From a virus: a stretch of DNA of 64,000 nt. The stretch spans positions 1 to 64,000 of the IMG/VR virus record IMGVR_UViG_3300017739_000004; one strand, given 5' to 3'. Below are positions 32,010 through 39,956 of the stretch, in pieces. The notes below the pieces were generated by a model, which searched no databases, was not told the origin of the DNA, and saw only the letters and a list, made by a program, of their open reading frames with translations. The stretch's first letter is position 1. The number at the start of each line of letters is the position of its first letter. Position numbers and translations under genes: made by a program.

Positions 32010-32011
32010 AT

Positions 32012-32040
32012 TTGACATTTAATAACTAGTGTGTTATAAT
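32012..32040 (+). promoter_or_regulatory. Sigma70-type promoter giving a leaderless transcript
   Basis: TTGACA (32012-32017), 17 bp, TATAAT (32035-32040) preceded by TGT. The expected start point is the base before the ATG at 32048. Confidence 0.85.
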
Positions 32041-32047
32041 ATACAGT

Positions 32048-32596
32048 ATGAATATTTTTATTTTAGATAATGACCCAGTGATCGCAGCTCAAATGCAATG
32101 TGATAAACACGTAGTCAAAATGATAGTAGAATCGGGACAAATGCTTTCAACAGTACATAGAATGCTTGATGGTAAAATGGAACGAAGACTATCTAAGTCT
32201 GGAAAAGTAAGAGTACAATATTGGAAGCTAGATGATGATAGAGAGAATGTGTTATATAAAGCATGTCATTTTAATCACCCAAGCACTGTATGGACTAGAG
32301 AATCAATGTATAATTATAGATGGCACTATAAACATTTTATAGCTTTGTGTGATGAGTACACATATAGGTATGGTAAAATACATGCCACAGATAAAAAACT
32401 AAGAGAACCTTTAAGTAAATTACCTAATAATATACCAGTAAAAAAGATGACACAATTTAAATTAGCGATGGCATCAAATCCAGAATGTATATTCGAGGAT
32501 CCAATAAAATCCTATCGTGCATTTTATAAAACCAAAGAAGCAAGATTTAGTATGGTATGGACAAAAAGAGAAACACCTAATTGGTTTAGAGTATAA
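32048..32596 (+). CDS. denV: Pyrimidine-dimer DNA glycosylase family protein (DenV-like)
   Basis: 182 residues. The N-terminal MNIFILDNDPVIAAQMQCDK and HVVKMIVESGQMLSTVHR segments fit the Pyr_excise/endonuclease V-like family found in marine T4-like phages; HPSTVWTRES and NYRWHYKHFIAL are other shared blocks. The family includes T4 DenV, which removes UV-induced dimers. Sequence differs from T4 DenV itself, so exact activity is inferred. A surface-ocean phage would benefit from it. Confidence 0.72.
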   Translation: MNIFILDNDPVIAAQMQCDKHVVKMIVESGQMLSTVHRMLDGKMERRLSKSGKVRVQYWKLDDDRENVLYKACHFNHPSTVWTRESMYNYRWHYKHFIALCDEYTYRYGKIHATDKKLREPLSKLPNNIPVKKMTQFKLAMASNPECIFEDPIKSYRAFYKTKEARFSMVWTKRETPNWFRV

Positions 32597-32604
32597 ATAT
32601 TACA

Positions 32605-32856
32605 ATGATATACGAATTTAAAAATACAAAAACAGATGAAGTATTTGAATTGGTTATGCCATTAGCTGAATTAGATGATTATTTAAAAAACAATCCACAT
32701 ATAAAAAGGCATCATTCATCTGCACCTACCATATCGTATAGTGGTGAAGCAAGTAAAGGTGTATTAAACAGAGCAGGTGATGGTTGGAAAGAAGTTCAAG
32801 ATCGTATTAAAAGCGGATTACCACCAAAAGACAAACACAGGATAAAAACAAAATGA
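32605..32856 (+). CDS. Conserved phage protein
   Basis: 83 residues. MIYEFKNTKTDEVFELVMPL begins like an FmdB-type zinc-ribbon protein, but the cysteines are absent. The C-terminal GWKEVQDRIKSGLPP motif is shared with cyanophage proteins. Function unknown. Confidence 0.62.
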   Translation: MIYEFKNTKTDEVFELVMPLAELDDYLKNNPHIKRHHSSAPTISYSGEASKGVLNRAGDGWKEVQDRIKSGLPPKDKHRIKTK

Positions 32857-33122
32857 AAAGAAAAGTTTTAGATAGCTGGAAAAGACCGATTGAAATAGAA
32901 GTTGAAGATAATACACCTGATCGTATACCTCAACAACTAAATTTTAATTTTGGACCAAGAGAGGCAACACCAGAAGAATTTGAAGAGTGGAGAAAAAGCG
33001 AATTGGATTGGTGGGGTGATCGACAATTTAAGTTTATTGTTTTAGCTGTAATAGTACAATTCAGCGCACTAGCATTTATGTTTACAACATTCATGGTAAT
33101 TGATATGGGATTAGGTAAATGA
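32853..33122 (+). CDS. Small membrane protein
   Basis: 89 residues. A polar N-terminal ~60 residues is followed by one transmembrane helix (FIVLAVIVQFSALAFMFTTF) near the end. ATGA overlaps on both sides couple it to its neighbours. Function unknown. Confidence 0.6.
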   Translation: MKRKVLDSWKRPIEIEVEDNTPDRIPQQLNFNFGPREATPEEFEEWRKSELDWWGDRQFKFIVLAVIVQFSALAFMFTTFMVIDMGLGK

Positions 33123-33793
33123 ATTTTTTACATGAAACAATAGAACTGGATTATGCTGATCTAAAAACAGAAACAAAAGAATCAGGCAGAACTTATTTGG
33201 ATCCAGATGGTCATACATATCCATCTATAACTACAGTGTTATCGATATTATCTAGGGATGCGATTATTGCATGGAGAAATAGAGTTGGTGAAGAAGAAGC
33301 AAATCGTGTTAGTAGAATAGCTTCACAAAGAGGAACAAAGGTACATAACGTTATAGAAAAATATATTGCTAATAATCCAGATTATTTAGATGGTGTAATG
33401 CCACACAATATACAAACATTTAAAGATATACAAAGACATATAGACGAAAATTTAAATAAGGTTTACTCAATAGAAGCACCATTATATTCAAAACATTTAG
33501 GTGTTGCTGGAAGAGTTGATTGCGTAGGTCAATGGAATGGTAAAGATTCTATTATAGACTGGAAAACATCGCGTAAAGAAAAGAAAAAAAAGTGGATTTC
33601 TAATTACTTTATGCAGGCTGCAGCTTATGCAATCATGTGGGAAGAAAGAACGGGTAATCCTATTAAACAATTAGTAGTTGCCATAGCTGGTGACGAAGGT
33701 GCTCAAATCTTCATAGAAGATAGAGATAATTGGACTGATGACTTGATTAAAACAATCAATGATTATAAACGAGAAAAACTTTTTGGGAGATAA
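33119..33793 (+). CDS. PD-(D/E)XK exonuclease (MGME1/Cas4-like)
   Basis: 224 residues. The nuclease core is visible: SQRGTKVHNVIEKYI (metal His region), then GVAGRVDCVG (Asp), then SIIDWKTSRK (the DxK pair), then a QAAAYAIMWEE helix (Gln-Tyr motif). These are hallmarks of RecB/MGME1-type exonucleases of marine T4-like phages. Probably degrades single-stranded or host DNA, or processes replication ends. Confidence 0.83.
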   Translation: MNFLHETIELDYADLKTETKESGRTYLDPDGHTYPSITTVLSILSRDAIIAWRNRVGEEEANRVSRIASQRGTKVHNVIEKYIANNPDYLDGVMPHNIQTFKDIQRHIDENLNKVYSIEAPLYSKHLGVAGRVDCVGQWNGKDSIIDWKTSRKEKKKKWISNYFMQAAAYAIMWEERTGNPIKQLVVAIAGDEGAQIFIEDRDNWTDDLIKTINDYKREKLFGR

Positions 33794-33794
33794 T

Positions 33795-33995
33795 ATGAAT
33801 TATTTACTAGAAGCTTTAATCAAAAAATTAGAAGGTGAAATAGAAGTTCACAAAGCTAATGTTATGGTATATGTAAAAAATCCTGCAGGTATTGGTGAAC
33901 ATTCTGATGTAGTCGAATCTATTGAAAAAGAAATAGAAAAGGTTGCAGATGCTGAAGATAAGATTGAAGCAATAATGAAACACTTTAAATACTAA
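33795..33995 (+). CDS. Small acidic helical protein
   Basis: 66 residues. The ATG one base after the exonuclease stop was chosen over an upstream in-frame ATG within that gene. It is helical, with ESIEKEIEKVADAEDKIEAI near the end. Function unknown. Confidence 0.55.
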   Translation: MNYLLEALIKKLEGEIEVHKANVMVYVKNPAGIGEHSDVVESIEKEIEKVADAEDKIEAIMKHFKY

Positions 33996-33999
33996 AACT

Positions 34000-34007
34000 T
34001 ATAAATA
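34000..34007 (+). promoter_or_regulatory. T4-late-type promoter box
   Basis: TATAAATA followed by G, in an intergenic gap before a capsid-targeted gene. A sigma70-type promoter lies directly downstream, so the next gene may be made both early and late. Confidence 0.55.
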
Positions 34008-34011
34008 GCTA

Positions 34012-34040
34012 TTTACAATATCACAATTTTGTGTTATAAT
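34012..34040 (+). promoter_or_regulatory. Sigma70-type promoter giving a leaderless transcript
   Basis: TTTACA (34012-34017), 17 bp, TATAAT (34035-34040) preceded by TGT. The expected +1 coincides with the ATG at 34047. Confidence 0.85.
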
Positions 34041-34046
34041 ATACCT

Positions 34047-34652
34047 ATGGAAAGTTTTAAACAATACATATATGAAGGCAATAAAGGATTGACTATATTC
34101 GATATAGACGATACAATGTTTAAAACAAAAGCTAAAGTATTAGTAAGAAATAAAAATACTGACAAGGTGAAAGAATTATCACCTCAAGAGTATAATAACT
34201 ATAAGTTGCAGAAAGATGAAGAATGGGATTATCGCGAGTTTAAATCTGCAAAAGTTTTCTTCAAAACGGCAACACCAATAGCACGTATGGTTGAAAAGGC
34301 TAAAGCAATTATTAAGAACGCTACGGCCAAAGGTTCAAAGGTTATCATTGTGACTGCAAGAGCTGATATGGATAATAGAGATTTATTCATTAAGACTTTT
34401 GAAGCTCATGGTATACCTATGAAAAATGTATATGTTGAAAGAGCTGGAAATATGTCAAATAAATCTAGTGCAGCTGCGAAACAAGTAATATTTAAAAAAT
34501 ACTTAGAGACCGGCGAATATGCAAGAGTAAGATTATTTGATGACCACATGGAAAATCTAAATGCATTATTAGAATTAAAAAGAGATTATCCAAATGTAGA
34601 TTTTCAAGCTTATCAAGCAGATATGAAAGGAAGTGTAAAAAGAATTAAGTGA
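34047..34652 (+). CDS. Capsid-targeted HAD phosphatase
   Basis: 201 residues. The leader MESFKQYIYE then G fits the prohead-protease site. The mature protein begins almost at once with the HAD nucleophile motif TIFDIDDTMF, followed by IVTARADMDNRD (motif II), a lysine in SSAAAKQVIF and LFDDHMEN (motif IV). Polynucleotide 3'-phosphatases and 5'-nucleotidases share this fold, so end repair is possible. It lies apart from the main cargo cluster. The ATG is placed at the transcript start; a longer reading would include promoter sequence. Confidence 0.75.
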   Translation: MESFKQYIYEGNKGLTIFDIDDTMFKTKAKVLVRNKNTDKVKELSPQEYNNYKLQKDEEWDYREFKSAKVFFKTATPIARMVEKAKAIIKNATAKGSKVIIVTARADMDNRDLFIKTFEAHGIPMKNVYVERAGNMSNKSSAAAKQVIFKKYLETGEYARVRLFDDHMENLNALLELKRDYPNVDFQAYQADMKGSVKRIK

Positions 34653-34744
34653 TTTATAATAGAATGAGAAGTGCAGCCTATGGTGAAGGTCAAAGATATT
34701 TTCGCTGGTGGCTCTTTAAAACAGGGAGAATGAATGCCAATTAA
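34649..34744 (+). CDS. Very small basic aromatic protein
   Basis: 31 residues from a GTG overlapping the previous stop (GTGA). Contains GEGQRYFRWWLFKTGR. It overlaps the next gene by 11 bases. Coupled placement and a non-random composition are the support; function unknown. Confidence 0.45.
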   Translation: MIYNRMRSAAYGEGQRYFRWWLFKTGRMNAN

Positions 34745-34928
34745 ATTAAGTAAAAGTATAACAAGAATAGATCGTGCCACAAAGAAGGTGACGACAGAAC
34801 ACGACTATATGCATACTCATAGTACACCTGATCTTATTGAAAAATATAATAATCACATGACAAGAAAGAAAGACAAAAGAAAAATTAAGAATGAATTAGT
34901 AAAACGCGGAGGAGTGGTTTTTGGCTAA
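34734..34928 (+). CDS. Small basic protein
   Basis: 64 residues, after a GGGAGA site. Basic, with YMHTHSTPDLIEKYNNHMTR then a lysine-rich segment. Similar short proteins occur in T4-like phages; function unknown. Confidence 0.55.
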   Translation: MPIKLSKSITRIDRATKKVTTEHDYMHTHSTPDLIEKYNNHMTRKKDKRKIKNELVKRGGVVFG

Positions 34929-35061
34929 ACCTACTGGTGCATATTCAACACACCATGTTGGAATCAAAAAGGGTACTAGCCAAGGACGTAGACCGGACAC
35001 TTCTACGATGAATAAAAACAAACGCCGGTCGTACAAAAAATATCGAGGTCAAGGAAAATGA
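34921..35061 (+). CDS. Small very basic protein with TTG start
   Basis: 46 residues. The start is TTG, set by GGAGGA seven bases upstream; no ATG is available before residue 30. The C-terminus STMNKNKRRSYKKYRGQGK recalls a short basic protein conserved in many tailed phages. It overlaps both neighbours. Nucleic-acid binding is likely. Confidence 0.6.
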   Translation: MAKPTGAYSTHHVGIKKGTSQGRRPDTSTMNKNKRRSYKKYRGQGK

Positions 35062-35441
35062 AAAAATTATTATTTTGGGTGATTGATTGCTGGAGAGTTG
35101 TTATGGATATGAGGTATAATCCTTTAAGACATATTAAAGACCCATCAATTCAAATGTACTTTTATTTAGCACTCTTTATGATGTGGAGTGGATATTTTGC
35201 AGTTCTTGCATGGACTTATTTAGGGTGGGTTGATTATAGTATTACATATTCTGTTGTAATTCACTTAGCTGTATTAATTCCTTTATTTATTACAAATGCT
35301 ATATTTGCAGAAGCAGAAAAAAATGGTTCTAAGTGGTATACAAGTTTTAGAACACAACAAGATATAGAGGCTATGAATAAAAGATTATCACAACCTAATT
35401 ACGAAAAAAGAGTTAAGTGGGATATAGATAGAGAAGCTTAA
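35058..35441 (+). CDS. Integral membrane protein
   Basis: 127 residues with two or three membrane segments (near 33-54, 60-88) and a charged C-terminal tail. ATGA overlap with the upstream gene. No family recognised. Confidence 0.6.
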   Translation: MKKLLFWVIDCWRVVMDMRYNPLRHIKDPSIQMYFYLALFMMWSGYFAVLAWTYLGWVDYSITYSVVIHLAVLIPLFITNAIFAEAEKNGSKWYTSFRTQQDIEAMNKRLSQPNYEKRVKWDIDREA

Positions 35442-35566
35442 TGTATAGTGCTAGAGAAAAAAGACTTATTCAACAAAGAGTAATCTCTACGGTTTTAGGT
35501 ATAAGTTTATTGATAGGTACAATATATATTTTTATTGCTTATCAGCCAAGTTTATTTAATGGGTAA
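35441..35566 (+). CDS. Small membrane protein
   Basis: 41 residues starting on the last base of the previous stop. A basic start (MYSAREKRLIQQRV) then one membrane helix (STVLGISLLIGTIYIFIAY). Overlaps the next gene by 8 bases. Function unknown. Confidence 0.55.
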   Translation: MYSAREKRLIQQRVISTVLGISLLIGTIYIFIAYQPSLFNG

Positions 35567-35735
35567 AGGAAGTAAGCGAAGGCCTACTATTATAACAGAT
35601 CAGCAATTCCAAGATAATTGGGATTCTATTTTTACTCGTAAAAAAACTCCTAAGCACGGTGCAACAAAAATTCATAAAGACAAGACCAAACTAAAGCCTA
35701 GAGATTATAAATATAAGAATAAGATAGAGGAATAA
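35559..35735 (+). CDS. Conserved small basic phage protein
   Basis: 58 residues from ATG within the previous gene. MGKGSKRRPTIITDQQFQDN and WDSIFTRKK are widely conserved in phage proteins of this size (from memory). Lysine-rich second half. Function unknown. Confidence 0.62.
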   Translation: MGKGSKRRPTIITDQQFQDNWDSIFTRKKTPKHGATKIHKDKTKLKPRDYKYKNKIEE

Positions 35736-35737
35736 CC

Positions 35738-36004
35738 ATGAGTATAGATTTAGATAAATTTGATTTTGGATTTACGGCTGTAGATGAAGATGAATTGGAA
35801 GTCGTACAGAAACAAAGTCAAAAATTAGAATCAACTTCAGGCAAAGCAGAAGAGCTAGAAGATAAATTAAATAAATTATATAATTCTATATTACCATTAT
35901 TAAGTAATTTAAAAGCAAATCCAGAAAAAGATTATATTTACTGGCCTAAGAGAACAGAAAAAGTAGAAGCATTCGAAGATTTAATTGCGGAGATAGTTAA
36001 GTAA
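35738..36004 (+). CDS. Coiled-coil protein before fibre-like genes
   Basis: 88 residues, acidic, with a central coiled coil (ESTSGKAEELEDKLNKLYNS) and a PEKDYIYWPKRTEKVEAF motif common to cyanophage homologues. It starts three bases after the previous stop and overlaps the first fibre-like gene by one base. Possibly a tail or fibre accessory. Confidence 0.6.
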   Translation: MSIDLDKFDFGFTAVDEDELEVVQKQSQKLESTSGKAEELEDKLNKLYNSILPLLSNLKANPEKDYIYWPKRTEKVEAFEDLIAEIVK

Positions 36005-36999
36005 TGGGTGTCAAAGGTAGTGGAGAATTAAGATTTCCAGATCACGAGAACGAAAGTACTGGTCAAGATATAACAGAAGAATTTGGACCAGATGGTTCAT
36101 CTAATACAAACATAAGTTTAAAATCTTTTTATAAAGGTGGTAGTAGAGTACCAAATATAACTGAAAATAGTAATGTACCTACATCAGGTGAAATATCATT
36201 AAAAGATTTTTATAATGCAGCTGATTTAAGTTTTGATGGTAATTCATCTGGAACAACAGGTAATTTCAGCTTTGCGGCCGCTGATTTAATTCCAGCAGGT
36301 AATGGACATCCTAATTTTGATATGAATTCATCAGGTACGGCTGGTATAAGTAATACATGGGAAATGCAAAATAGAACAACACAGGCTAATCCACCTCCAG
36401 CCTTTCCATCAAGTAATTCTGCAGCCCTTTCAACTGCAACTATTCATATTGGAAACGATCAAACGAATAAAAGAATTCTATTACTATTATTAAAAGATGG
36501 TTCACACGCTGTTCAAGCTGGTGGATTAAATGGTACTAACGCATCATATAGAGTATTACCTTATGTTGGTTTAGAAAATGCTACATGGACAGCTAAAATA
36601 GAATATAATTCTAATGGTGGGGGATATGATAGTACTAATAGTACAATAGGAACATATAATGGTGCAACTAATAGTATATTAACTTATAGTACATCTTCAG
36701 CATTTCATACACTACCAACTGCAGATACATTTCTTAGTGTGCCATCATTTACTGGAATGGCAGCTGATGGAGAAAGCATAATTTCAGATGGAAGTTCAAG
36801 ACAATTTACTTGGGCTGCGAAGGTAGCTGGTAATCTCAGTAGTACTGCATCTAACACAGGTTCTGGTACAGTTTCAGGTGGACTTTCAACGACAGGATGT
36901 AGAATTACTATAAAAGCTGTATCAGGTAGTGATACATTTCAAACTGTATCTGATTATTGGGAAATAGGTTTATCAACTCAAAAAGGTGGATTAGAATAA
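36004..36999 (+). CDS. Fibre-like virion protein
   Basis: 331 residues, rich in Gly, Ser, Thr and Asn. The N-terminal part repeats a short motif (NISLKSFYKGG, then EISLKDFYNAA), also echoed in the next gene, suggesting attachment modules. The rest is beta-rich, low-complexity sequence like phage adhesins. No catalytic motif. Its stop overlaps the next start, so the pair is coupled. Host-recognition role inferred. Confidence 0.6.
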   Translation: MGVKGSGELRFPDHENESTGQDITEEFGPDGSSNTNISLKSFYKGGSRVPNITENSNVPTSGEISLKDFYNAADLSFDGNSSGTTGNFSFAAADLIPAGNGHPNFDMNSSGTAGISNTWEMQNRTTQANPPPAFPSSNSAALSTATIHIGNDQTNKRILLLLLKDGSHAVQAGGLNGTNASYRVLPYVGLENATWTAKIEYNSNGGGYDSTNSTIGTYNGATNSILTYSTSSAFHTLPTADTFLSVPSFTGMAADGESIISDGSSRQFTWAAKVAGNLSSTASNTGSGTVSGGLSTTGCRITIKAVSGSDTFQTVSDYWEIGLSTQKGGLE

Positions 37000-38228
37000 T
37001 GGCAGTTCCTAGTTCAGGTACATTAACAATGTTAAAAATCTTTTCAGAAAAAAATGAAAACGATTATGATGCAAATAATGCTGATGGAGAAAGTTCATTT
37101 AGTTTAACCGGGTTAAGTAGTAATTCTACGAATGATAGTTCAGGTGGTAATATTAATCTCAATAGTGATGGAAGCCCAGGTCCTGATGGAAACACTCCTC
37201 ACTCAATGAGTGAGTTTTATAATTATGACCAAGACTTTATATATTGGGGAACTAACATTGGTGTAGGACAAGCATGGGGTAATCAAACCGGTACAAATGC
37301 TTCTACTGCATTAGCTGGTTGTACCATAGGTTTTGCTTTTCAACCTGCAAATAATAGAGTTAGATATAGAACAAGTAATTTTAGTAATTCAGTAGCTACT
37401 AGTTATTCTTTTAGTAATATAACTTATAATACAACAACTGATCCAGACCAATGTGAATTCCAAATAACATTTTCAGGAACAAGTTTTGGTTCAGGTTCAA
37501 CATCATTACCAGTAGGTCTTACTAGTGGAACTTTCCAACAAATGGCTAAACAAAGTAGCTCAAGTGATACAGGGTCATTTACAGATAACACATGGTCAGT
37601 GACCAAAACTAGTGGTAGTGGTAGCAGGTCTTATAGTACTAATGGTGGCACTAACCCTTCATGGAGTGTACGAGCAAAAAATTCTAGTGGAACTGTTCTT
37701 GCAACAAGTCTTTCATCAAATAATAATCAGATTAGTCTAACTGCTACTAGAAGTAGTGGTGGTGGATTCCCAGGATTTCCAGGTCCGGGTGACTTTTGTA
37801 TACATGAAGATATGTTAGTCAATACAGAATTAGGCCCAATGCATATCAAAGAAGTTGTAGATAGAGACCCAAAACTATGGGCATACAATTGGGATAAAAA
37901 ACAAAAAGAATTAGTAGATCAAGTTAAAGTTTTATTAGTAGAACATGATAATTTATATATTATTAATAATGAATTTAAGATAACAGAAGATCATATTATG
38001 TATGGTGAGAATAATGAAACATATTCTATAATACCAGAACTTGCTTTGAAAAATTATGGTAAACACTCACAAGAATTAAAGGTTGGTGATAAACTAAGTA
38101 CTTTAAGCGGTGATAAATATATAGTGAATACCATAGAAAGATATGATGGTATGCATTTAACTTATACTATTAGTACACAATATAATAATTTTTATGCTAA
38201 TGATATATTAGTTGACTCGGAGATATAA
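36999..38228 (+). CDS. Fibre-like virion protein with C-terminal Hint domain
   Basis: 409 residues from the ATG overlapping the upstream stop; an earlier in-frame start would extend into that gene. Residues 1-255 are Ser/Asn/Gly-rich fibre sequence (GTLTMLKIFSEKNEND early on). After a GFPGFPGPGD linker, C267 begins a Hint fold: FCIHEDMLVNTELGPMHIKE, then KITEDHIMYG (block B-like His), ending NNFYANDILVDSEI. The usual final His-Asn plus nucleophile is absent, so cleavage without splicing, as in hedgehog-type proteins, is more likely than intein splicing. Confidence 0.75.
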   Translation: MAVPSSGTLTMLKIFSEKNENDYDANNADGESSFSLTGLSSNSTNDSSGGNINLNSDGSPGPDGNTPHSMSEFYNYDQDFIYWGTNIGVGQAWGNQTGTNASTALAGCTIGFAFQPANNRVRYRTSNFSNSVATSYSFSNITYNTTTDPDQCEFQITFSGTSFGSGSTSLPVGLTSGTFQQMAKQSSSSDTGSFTDNTWSVTKTSGSGSRSYSTNGGTNPSWSVRAKNSSGTVLATSLSSNNNQISLTATRSSGGGFPGFPGPGDFCIHEDMLVNTELGPMHIKEVVDRDPKLWAYNWDKKQKELVDQVKVLLVEHDNLYIINNEFKITEDHIMYGENNETYSIIPELALKNYGKHSQELKVGDKLSTLSGDKYIVNTIERYDGMHLTYTISTQYNNFYANDILVDSEI

Positions 38229-38398
38229 TGAAATCTTATATAGTCACATGTACTTATACATCAGATGGTGGTGGAACAGCAAAACAATATATGATTGGAG
38301 AAGATTATGAAGAAGGTACAACAGAATATGAAAACGAATTAGCCCGTCTGACTGCAGAAGCGCAGGTGGGTTATGATAATTATGATAACGGAGTATAA
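38228..38398 (+). CDS. Small protein between fibre and lysozyme genes
   Basis: 56 residues (MKSYIVTCTYTSDGGGTAKQ at the start), beta-rich then acidic. Starts on the previous stop codon and ends one base before lysozyme. Function unknown. Confidence 0.55.
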   Translation: MKSYIVTCTYTSDGGGTAKQYMIGEDYEEGTTEYENELARLTAEAQVGYDNYDNGV

Positions 38399-38399
38399 T

Positions 38400-38840
38400 A
38401 TGAATATAGAACAATTAAAAGAAACACTGAAAATTGATGAAGGAGTAGTTTATGAAATATATAGTGACCACCTTGGTTATCCTACATTCGGTATTGGTCA
38501 TCTTGTCCTTGAAGGAGATGAAGAACATGGGAAGTCGTTGGGCACTCCTGTATCCGAGGCACGAGTTGATGATTGCTTTGAAAAAGATGTAGAATATGTT
38601 TTAAATGATTGCAAAATCTTACACGAAGATTTTGATAATTATCCAGAAGAAGTCAAGCAAATAATTGCTAATATGATGTTCAATATGGGAAGAACAAGAT
38701 TAACTAAATTTAGAAAACACAATGCAGCATTACAAAAAGGTGATTGGAAAACTGCAGCTATCGAAGGACGAGACTCAAGATGGTACAAACAAGTGACAAA
38801 CAGAGCCGAGAGGCTGATGAAAAGACTAGAGGAAGTGTGA
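38400..38840 (+). CDS. e: T4-type lysozyme (glycoside hydrolase family 24)
   Basis: 146 residues; cleaves the glycan of peptidoglycan at lysis. The catalytic trio E14, D23 and T29 (LKIDEG, YSDHLGYPTFGIGH) keeps the spacing of T4 lysozyme E11-D20-T26. MFNMGRTRLTKF and SRWYKQVTNRAERLM match the T4 C-terminal lobe. The ATG chosen follows directly after the previous gene and gives an N-terminus like that of T4. No signal peptide, so a holin is required. Confidence 0.93.
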   Translation: MNIEQLKETLKIDEGVVYEIYSDHLGYPTFGIGHLVLEGDEEHGKSLGTPVSEARVDDCFEKDVEYVLNDCKILHEDFDNYPEEVKQIIANMMFNMGRTRLTKFRKHNAALQKGDWKTAAIEGRDSRWYKQVTNRAERLMKRLEEV

Positions 38841-38971
38841 GACCATTTCCTATAGGAGCTTTTGTTGAATCAGATCAAGAACAATCTGTAAAAGGTTGGT
38901 ATTGGTGTTCTGATAAAAGAGCTCATTTTAGATATACTGATTGGCATAAACCAATGAGTGATTTTTTATAA
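38837..38971 (+). CDS. Small SH3-like or beta protein after lysozyme
   Basis: 44 residues from a GTG overlapping the lysozyme stop, after GAGGAA. Aromatic and beta-rich (KGWYWCSDKRAHFRYTDWH). Function unknown. Confidence 0.45.
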   Translation: MRPFPIGAFVESDQEQSVKGWYWCSDKRAHFRYTDWHKPMSDFL

Positions 38972-38974
38972 ATA
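38967..38974 (+). promoter_or_regulatory. T4-late-type promoter box
   Basis: TATAAATA, 22 bases before the ATG at 38996, which has its own GGAGG. It overlaps the end of the preceding small gene. Confidence 0.55.
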
Positions 38975-38995
38975 TAATATATACATGGAGGAATT

Positions 38996-39193
38996 ATGTT
39001 TACGTGGTTAAAAAATTTATTAGGTGTAGGAGAAGCATCTGGCAAAAGAGCTAGAAATGCGAAAGGCAGATTTGTTGCTGATAATCCAGATACACCTGAT
39101 GTGAACGAAGCGTATGTTGATGGTAAAACACCAACTCGTAAGAAAAAACCTGCCGCTAAAAAAAGAGGCAGACCAAGAAAGAATAGGAAATAA
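38996..39193 (+). CDS. Small virion-type protein with AT-hook-like tail
   Basis: 65 residues. MFTWLKNLLGVGEASGKRAR at the start, then NAKGRFVADNPDTPDVNEAY, and the end KKPAAKKRGRPRKNRK, whose RGRPRK core is that of an AT-hook, a minor-groove binder of AT-rich DNA. Behind a late-type promoter, so probably a virion or DNA-packing protein. Confidence 0.62.
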   Translation: MFTWLKNLLGVGEASGKRARNAKGRFVADNPDTPDVNEAYVDGKTPTRKKKPAAKKRGRPRKNRK

Positions 39194-39195
39194 AA

Positions 39196-39462
39196 ATGGC
39201 AAGCACATTAAAATTATTAGGGTCGGAAGCGGCTTTAAGTACAACTGCTAGTAATGTCGGAAGAGCTAAACTTGTAAGAGTATTAAATACAGATACAACT
39301 GCTAGATTAGTGACTGTAAAAAGTGGTTCTAATACTATAGGTACTATAACACTTGCACCATCTGAAGTACAAAATATTATGAAATTACCAGCTGAAACTT
39401 TAGAAGTAGCAACGGCAGCAAGTACAAAGGTAAAAGCAGTAAGTATAGCATATACTAATTAA
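39196..39462 (+). CDS. Small beta-rich virion-type protein
   Basis: 88 residues, Thr/Ala/Val-rich beta pattern (KLVRVLNTDTTARLVTVKSG). Cyanophages carry similar small structural proteins. It is directly followed by iscU with stop/start overlap. Confidence 0.58.
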   Translation: MASTLKLLGSEAALSTTASNVGRAKLVRVLNTDTTARLVTVKSGSNTIGTITLAPSEVQNIMKLPAETLEVATAASTKVKAVSIAYTN

Positions 39463-39956
39463 TGGCATATTCAAAAGAGGTCACCGAGAGATTTTATGGG
39501 GTCTTAAATAATCCTCAGAGTTTTTCTGTGGGAAGATTCGACCCCAAAGCGCCTAATGTCGCTACAGGAATGACCGGTGCTCCAGCTTGTGGAGATGTCA
39601 TGAAGCTACAATTAAAGCTGAACGAAAAAGAAGAAATAATCGATGTTAAATTTAAAACATATGGTTGTGGTTCAGCTATAGCATCATCTACAATGTTTGT
39701 AGAAATGCTGAAAGGTAAAACTGTAGAAGAAGCTAAAAAGATTAAAGATCGTGATATAGCAGAAGCTTTAGATTTACCACCAATCAAATTGCATTGTTCT
39801 GTTTTAGCAGAAGATTCTATTAAGAAAGCAATAGAAGATTGGGAAAGCAAAAAACATAGGCAGCATAATTATCAAACTTATCCAACAACAGAGCATGACG
39901 AATCAGATGATTTAGAAGCTGCCAAGAGAGTTGATAATGTCGGAAACACTGATTGA
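39462..39956 (+). CDS. iscU: IscU/NifU-type Fe-S cluster scaffold
   Basis: 164 residues. The three scaffold cysteines and the conserved Asp are present: GAPACGDVM, TYGCGSAIASS and LHCSVLAED. After the fold (to about 130), a 35-residue acidic, His-containing tail is added. IscU assembles Fe-S clusters with a cysteine desulphurase; none is visible here, so host IscS would be needed. Paired with an A-type carrier immediately downstream. Confidence 0.9.
   Translation: MAYSKEVTERFYGVLNNPQSFSVGRFDPKAPNVATGMTGAPACGDVMKLQLKLNEKEEIIDVKFKTYGCGSAIASSTMFVEMLKGKTVEEAKKIKDRDIAEALDLPPIKLHCSVLAEDSIKKAIEDWESKKHRQHNYQTYPTTEHDESDDLEAAKRVDNVGNTD

Noticed and set aside
32592-32599. TATAAATA as a late promoter before 32605
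   Set aside because: It coincides with the stop codon of the previous gene and is too close to the next ATG; likely chance in AT-rich DNA.
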